Shown here: piece by piece, positions 59,916 through 64,000 of the stretch
Layout: each line of letters opens with the position of its first letter
Position numbering within the stretch: position 1 is the first letter of the stretch
Assembly (NCBI GenBank): GCA_028386065.3
Contig: JAKUCV010006750.1
Span: forward strand, 97,515 to 161,514
Length of the DNA stretch: 64,000 bases
Direction: 5' to 3'
Origin: Turnera subulata
Taxonomy: Eukaryota > Streptophyta > Magnoliopsida > Malpighiales > Passifloraceae
The notes under the pieces: generated by a model
Databases searched by the model: none
Seen by the model: only the letters and a program-made list of their open reading frames with translations
What the model was told of the DNA's origin: nothing
Translations under genes and position numbers: made by a program

Positions 59916-60215
59916 ATTTTTTGTCATTTTTAAAGTCTACTTAGCAAAGTAATTTTTGAGTCATTATTGGGAGTGATCAAGCTCGACTTGTTAAGATTTT
60001 TGTAGAATCAGACTCAGTCTTAGCTTGACTTACTTAGTTGGTCTTATAGAGTCATAGACGAGCCAAAATTTCCAACTATATGTTAATGTTAAGCTTCTGT
60101 GAAAACATATTTTTAGTTATTAATTTAACTATTATATTATATAAATAAAAAAATATTAAAAATTTTAATTTTTTTTTTATAAAATAGTATTCTTGCTTTT
60201 GTTGATGAGGAAATT
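59916..60215. other. Unassigned AT-rich DNA
   Basis: No feature recognised; low-complexity A/T runs near 60140-60185. Confidence 0.5.
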
Positions 60216-60662
60216 AAACTTGTGTTGGTTCCGGTAGAACGGTTGGGATTCCTTACAGCCTGCTCGATATGCATGGAATTGAATTCAATTGTTTGGTATG
60301 GGCTAATTTGACAAAATATCTTTTATTATTCTAGTCTCTTTAGTTATCTTTAATAATTTATTTCAAAACTTGAGTTATATCAAACTCTAAAATTAAATTA
60401 ATTTTTTATTTTTGAAAAACTATACCAAACATAGAAATTGATTTTATAATGAATCTGAATTATTAATTATTAATAAGTTGAATTCATTTCATCCTGTATT
60501 TGATGCCAAACGGGGAACTAAACATCAACCAGGATTTAAATCCTGGTGATGTGAATGCATGCATAGTTGGTAGGATGTCCATCTTAATAGGTACCAATTG
60601 AAGTTGGGGAGAGATTAATCATATGTTGATAGAAATACTCTTCCAACATAAAAAAAAAAAAA
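60216..60662 (+). mobile_element. SINE copy 1, interrupted by a small insertion
   Basis: The head at 60220-60255 (GGTTCCGGTAGAACGGTTGG...CCTTA) and the body at 60521-60662 match, in order, the intact copy at 61831-62018. The body has AACATCAACCAGGATTTAAA in place of the box B region, so its polymerase III promoter is decayed. It ends in 13 A. A 263-bp insertion lies between the two parts. Confidence 0.75.
60256..60518. mobile_element. Small TA-flanked insertion in SINE 1 (possible MITE)
   Basis: Inserted between CCTTA and TAAACATC, with TA at 60254-60255 and 60519-60520; the intact SINE reads CCTTAAGCATC. Inside are opposed GGAATTGAATTCAATTG and TTGAATTCATTTC phrases and GTTTGGTATGG opposite CCAAACGGGG, which suggests inverted repeats, but the very ends (CAGCCTGC; reversed GTTCCCCG) do not match well. 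Confidence 0.55.
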
Positions 60663-61038
60663 TCAGACTTAAGTAAAGTAATTTTTTATATTGAATTTTT
60701 TTTTACATGATTGATGAATCTATTCTTTTAGGATCTTCTCAATATACTTATTGAAATGATCTGATTCCACCTACCAAAACATATAGTAATTACCAAGAAA
60801 TAGTACCACCACATGGCTAGCAAACAAGAAATGTATACAATCATAATAGTGAAATAACCAAGTAAGCATAACATCACTTTTCCATGACCGGAGACATCAT
60901 CAACCGCACAACAGAAGCATTTTATATATATTCAGTGACAACTTATGCAAAACTTGATGCAAGCTAATGGATTCCAGTCCGACAGAGGGAAACGCTGTAT
61001 CCTCCTGGATGCAATCCTGCATAATGTACAACTTAATC

Positions 61039-61083
61039 TGCGTGCAGTGACGCAGGTGAGGGGTGAGTCCAAAGTGCTCACCG
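61039..61083 (-). promoter_or_regulatory. Conserved double hairpin, LTR I
   Basis: Minus strand: GGTGAG / CTCACC around CACTTTGGA, then CTGCGT / ACGCAG around CACTGC. The third pair is G-C here and G-U in the nest LTRs. Confidence 0.68.
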
Positions 61084-61830
61084 GTAAACAGTAATCATGA
61101 GTAAACAATAGTATACAAAGCAACCGTGATAACACCAAAGCTAGCACAGAAACAACAGAAGCATAGCAAGTACAACATAGCATTGAATTCAAACAACTCG
61201 CCCAACCAAACTCTATGGACGACCACTCACTATTATATAGACCATCTAAGCTCAGTAACAACTGACTGACAATAAATTTTTCAATTTCATTATTAGGCCC
61301 CTGTCACGTAATAGGTATGGTCGTGCTTGGTAACCAAACTAGCTAGGCCCAAGATACTCCCTGTAAAAAAAAAAAAACCAGCGTGCCTGGAAAATCATAA
61401 TCACAAAATAGCCGAGAAGTTGTTTAGTGGCCTGTCCCTTCTCGACAAGCAAAACCAAAGCAATCAAAAAGGCCACCCCATCAGATCATAAAATACCAAC
61501 CCCGGAGGCGCTTAACGGCTTGTCCCTCCCTAGGACTACCAAATGTCATACTAATACCTTTCACGTGGCTATCTAGATGTCTATGTGATGTTACCACAAT
61601 TTATTATTATCATTTTTCTTTTTCACTATCTAACAGTAACCCTGACCATCAAACTCATCATATCTCACACACTCAGCCTCACAGTTCCTCTGGGAATCTA
61701 ATCCAATATCTTAACAATGGTTACTGTTACTAATAATCAACTCATAACTATCATCACCTCAGGTATATTCGGATACAAATAGCTCAAATCCGCAAACATA
61801 TATCACAAGAAACCCAACATCATATCGTTT

Positions 61831-62018
61831 GACCAACTTCTGTTGTTCCCAGTAGAGAAGGGCTGGGGTCCCTTAAGCATCAACCAGGGTTCAAGTCCTG
61901 GTGATGTGAATGGAGCATGCATAGTTGGTAGGGTGTCTACCTTAACAAGTGTCGATTGAAGTCCGTGAAAGATTAGTCTAGTGTCGACGGAGATACTCTT
62001 CTAGTATAAAAAAAAAAA
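61831..62018 (+). mobile_element. SINE copy 2, intact, with TSD
   Basis: A 188-bp unit with an exact 12-bp TSD, ATCATATCGTTT (61819-61830 and 62019-62030). Box B-like GGTTCAAGTCC at 61888-61898 and a weak box A-like stretch near 61848-61862 indicate a tRNA-derived polymerase III promoter. It ends in a run of A. Non-autonomous; it needs a LINE reverse transcriptase. Confidence 0.87.
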
Positions 62019-63277
62019 ATCATATCGTTTAACAAAAACCATGTAGTCATTCAGACAATAACATCATTAAGCACACGGAGTCCAAATCACACCACATGAT
62101 TCATAATAGCAACCAATATACTAGCACCAAGGTAAGAAGCAACGATATGAAACACATGTTCAAACAAATCGAACAAATCAGATGTCACGGGTAACATACC
62201 GAGGTTTACCCATCCTCACTTGGGTTATTGAAATCCTTGGGAAAGCATCAATAGGTTCTGCTCTTTCGTTTTTTATTCCTATATTAATAGCAACCAGGAT
62301 GCACATACAATATAGTATGCATCATTCATACTACCATTTACTATATGGTCATCCTATACCAGGTGCAGTATAAATTATTCGGAATCTTTCCGAGTATGTA
62401 GAGCCTTTCGTATAAAAACATTACTTGTTACGTTGTTATTATAATTATACTTTACAAAGTTACTCTAAATGGTTTATATATAATAATAAGATTAAATCCG
62501 TGTAATCATCAAAATATCATACATATAAATACCAAGTGTATCAAAATAATTTAGTAAACTAAATCCACATTATATTCCAAAATAATTTAGTAAAACAATC
62601 CCGGTTCATAAATTATCTTTAATCATAAATTCCCAATACTTTAAAACTATCATATGTATTTTATTATTTAAGTGTCCAAAATAATCTTTAATTTAGTAAA
62701 ATAAGCCTGATTTACCTATTAATACTTAGTTATAAAGCTTCTTAATGTCTTAATTAGAAACTTAGACATATTATTATCAAAGCCCAAACCCAATTAATTA
62801 AGTCCAAATTTATGTATACATTCAACCAGTTAGCTAGCCCATAACAACCTTATAACCCCAAGGCCAAAGCTTGGGCCAAACCACTAAGCCCACAGCACAA
62901 CCCAAAGCCAGGACTTAAACTATGTCATTCGGCCCTTCATTGAAGTGACCCAGCAGCCGAGTCAACTCGGCAACCAACTTACTGAGCGCGACTCGTTAGG
63001 ACTGGGAACGCGAGGAAGATGGCTGGGAGGCAGTTCTGTCGGCGACAGAATGCGCAGGAGGCAGTGTTGAGGTGCGCGCGGTCAAAGACGGTGAGGTGCT
63101 GATAATGGCTGTTGCGCGAGCTCAATTTGAATTGGGGCGGTTCGGTGGTGTCAGGCTTGGCTCCTCTTCTCTGGCAACGGTTGCTGCACAACGAGGTAGT
63201 CGTGTGGGAGGAGAGGAAGACGGTGGTGGCAACAAGGGTGCAAGTCATATAAATTTTACCTGGATCATTACACTTAT

Positions 63278-63342
63278 ACAAGCCATGCCTACAAGTTTTC
63301 TAACGAGAACTTAAACAAGGCAAAGTCACAGACATATATGTC
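63278..63342. other. Spacer
   Basis: Short unassigned stretch between LTR I and the LINE remnant. Confidence 0.5.
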
Positions 63343-63860
63343 ATGAACCCACGACCTCGAAGCACTCCTATGGCACAGCCACGCCAATGGCAACCGCCAA
63401 GACCAGGTTTTTTTAAGCTCAATTGTGACGTGTCTTTCAAGGAGCACTCTCGCTTTGCAGGTATTGGCATTGTGATCAGAAACTCGCCAGGCCTTTTGGT
63501 GGACGGGAGAGCTTTTAAAACTGAGTGTTAACTCTGCTCTGATGGGTGAGATTTTAGCAATAAGAGAGGGTATGCGCCGGCAGCGTCAACCAACATACCT
63601 AAACTGGTTGTTGAATCTGATTCTCAACAAGCCATCAGCTTTTGCATGCAAGATAAGCCTTCTGACTGGAACAGCGATGTAATAGTGGAAGAGATCCTCC
63701 ACCTCAGGAATTCTTTTCACACTTGCATCTTTTCTTTTGTTCTTAGAATGTGTAATAAGGTAGCAGACTGGATCACGAAATCCAGTAGACTAGGCATATG
63801 CCCTGTTACATGGGTTACCAACGGGTTGGGCTCCTCTCCTGTTGGGGGTAACAAGAGAGA
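63343..63860 (+). pseudogene. LINE RNase H-like domain remnant
   Basis: Frame one reads WQPPRPGFFKLNCDVSFKEH and then GIGIVIRNSPGLLVDGRAF, the start of an RVT_3 RNase H-like domain (KLN.D and G.G.V.R). A stop after FKTEC (63529) and a frame change follow; the continuation is MGEILAIREGMRR, KLVVESDSQQAISF and MCNKVADWITKSSR (63545-63785), the rest of the domain with E.D and the final N..AD. The domain is complete in extent but has lost its frame. It would have acted in LINE reverse transcription. Confidence 0.8.
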
Positions 63861-64000
63861 TCCTGTTACTTCAATTTCAAACGTTAAATTAAATCCAACG
63901 TCTCTTAATTATTTTATACTAAAAAGATAACTTTTCAACACCTCATTTAATTTTCTTCTTTCCTTTTTGTTTCTTTTCTTTAACCGAGGACATAAACAAA
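63861..64000. other. Unassigned AT-rich end of window
   Basis: No recognised feature. A poly(A) tail of the LINE is not evident before the window ends. Confidence 0.45.

Larger units (their letters stand above)
60752..63272 (-). mobile_element. Solo LTR I, minus strand, carrying SINE 2
   Basis: On the minus strand it starts TGTAATGATCCAGGTAAAAT at 63272 and ends GATCATTTCA at 60752, the decayed counterparts of TGTAACAGCCCGGGTAAAAT and GGGGCGTTTCA. TSD CTTAT (plus strand) at 60747-60751 and 63273-63277. Inside, on the minus strand: GC-rich region, AAGTGAGGATGGGTAAAC near 62222-62205, the double hairpin, and GGAATCCATTAGCTTGCATC. It is more diverged than the LTRs of the nest, so older or from another subfamily. 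Confidence 0.85.

Noticed and set aside
60932..61261. 109-aa minus-strand frame
   Set aside because: Lies across the double hairpin of solo LTR I; equivalent frames are not kept in other LTRs.
63072..63314. 80-aa plus-strand frame and its antisense partner
   Set aside because: Within the GC-rich block of solo LTR I; same reasoning as for the other LTR frames.

Overview
The window is repeat-rich intergenic DNA of a flowering plant nuclear genome, probably a dicot. It is AT-rich, it carries long-LTR Ty3/Gypsy (Tekay/Del-like) retrotransposons, CACTA, hAT and Mutator-like DNA transposons, LINE RNase H remnants and tRNA-type SINEs, and it shows no intact host gene. Nearly every base that can be assigned belongs to a transposable element, and many boundaries are fixed here by target-site duplications (TSDs).

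Left part (1-9,621). The window opens inside the end of a minus-strand long LTR (1-346). Next come a GAGCTCGAG-rich hAT-type end (515-761), a decayed LINE RNase H tail with poly(A) (780-1563), a hAT-type MITE (2337-3293), and a second LINE RNase H remnant that is split by a complete 4.3 kb CACTA transposon (3878-8169, TSD TTC). The CACTA interior has exon/intron-like structure, including one duplicated exon, and encodes no recognisable transposase.

Central nest (9,622-41,147). This is one solo LTR (A, TSD AAATT) that received a full-length non-autonomous long-LTR element (C, 10083-37307, TSD AAACC). C was then hit by two solo LTRs (B, TSD TTTAG; D, TSD CTTAA), a second full-length non-autonomous element (E, 17268-25884, TSD GAAAG/AAAAG) and an inverted LTR (G, 32433-37106). 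G itself holds a copia-like solo LTR candidate (H, 33546-34918). Forty-five bases after A begins F (41193-46629, TSD ACTCT), the only element here with gag-pol. F has five in-frame stops and its pol gene runs directly into a remnant of the 3' LTR.

Right part (46,630-64,000). A 7.1 kb hAT element (48780-55854, TSD CTCCAAAA) carries a decayed RICESLEEPER-type transposase on the minus strand and a Mutator-like MITE (49200-50169, 10-bp TSD). It is followed by a Gypsy gag/protease pseudogene (58423-59915), a SINE broken by a small TA-flanked insertion, a minus-strand solo LTR (60752-63272, TSD CTTAT) that contains a second SINE with a 12-bp TSD, and a LINE RNase H remnant at the end.

Most notable signals. 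(1) Every Tekay-like LTR subfamily shares paired hairpins with compensatory or wobble changes, preceded by subfamily-specific arrays of short palindromes. (2) The two non-autonomous elements C and E share an antisense reading frame downstream of a TATA-like box, while having lost gag-pol. These suggest a family of non-autonomous retrotransposons with conserved structured RNA and a private antisense gene.
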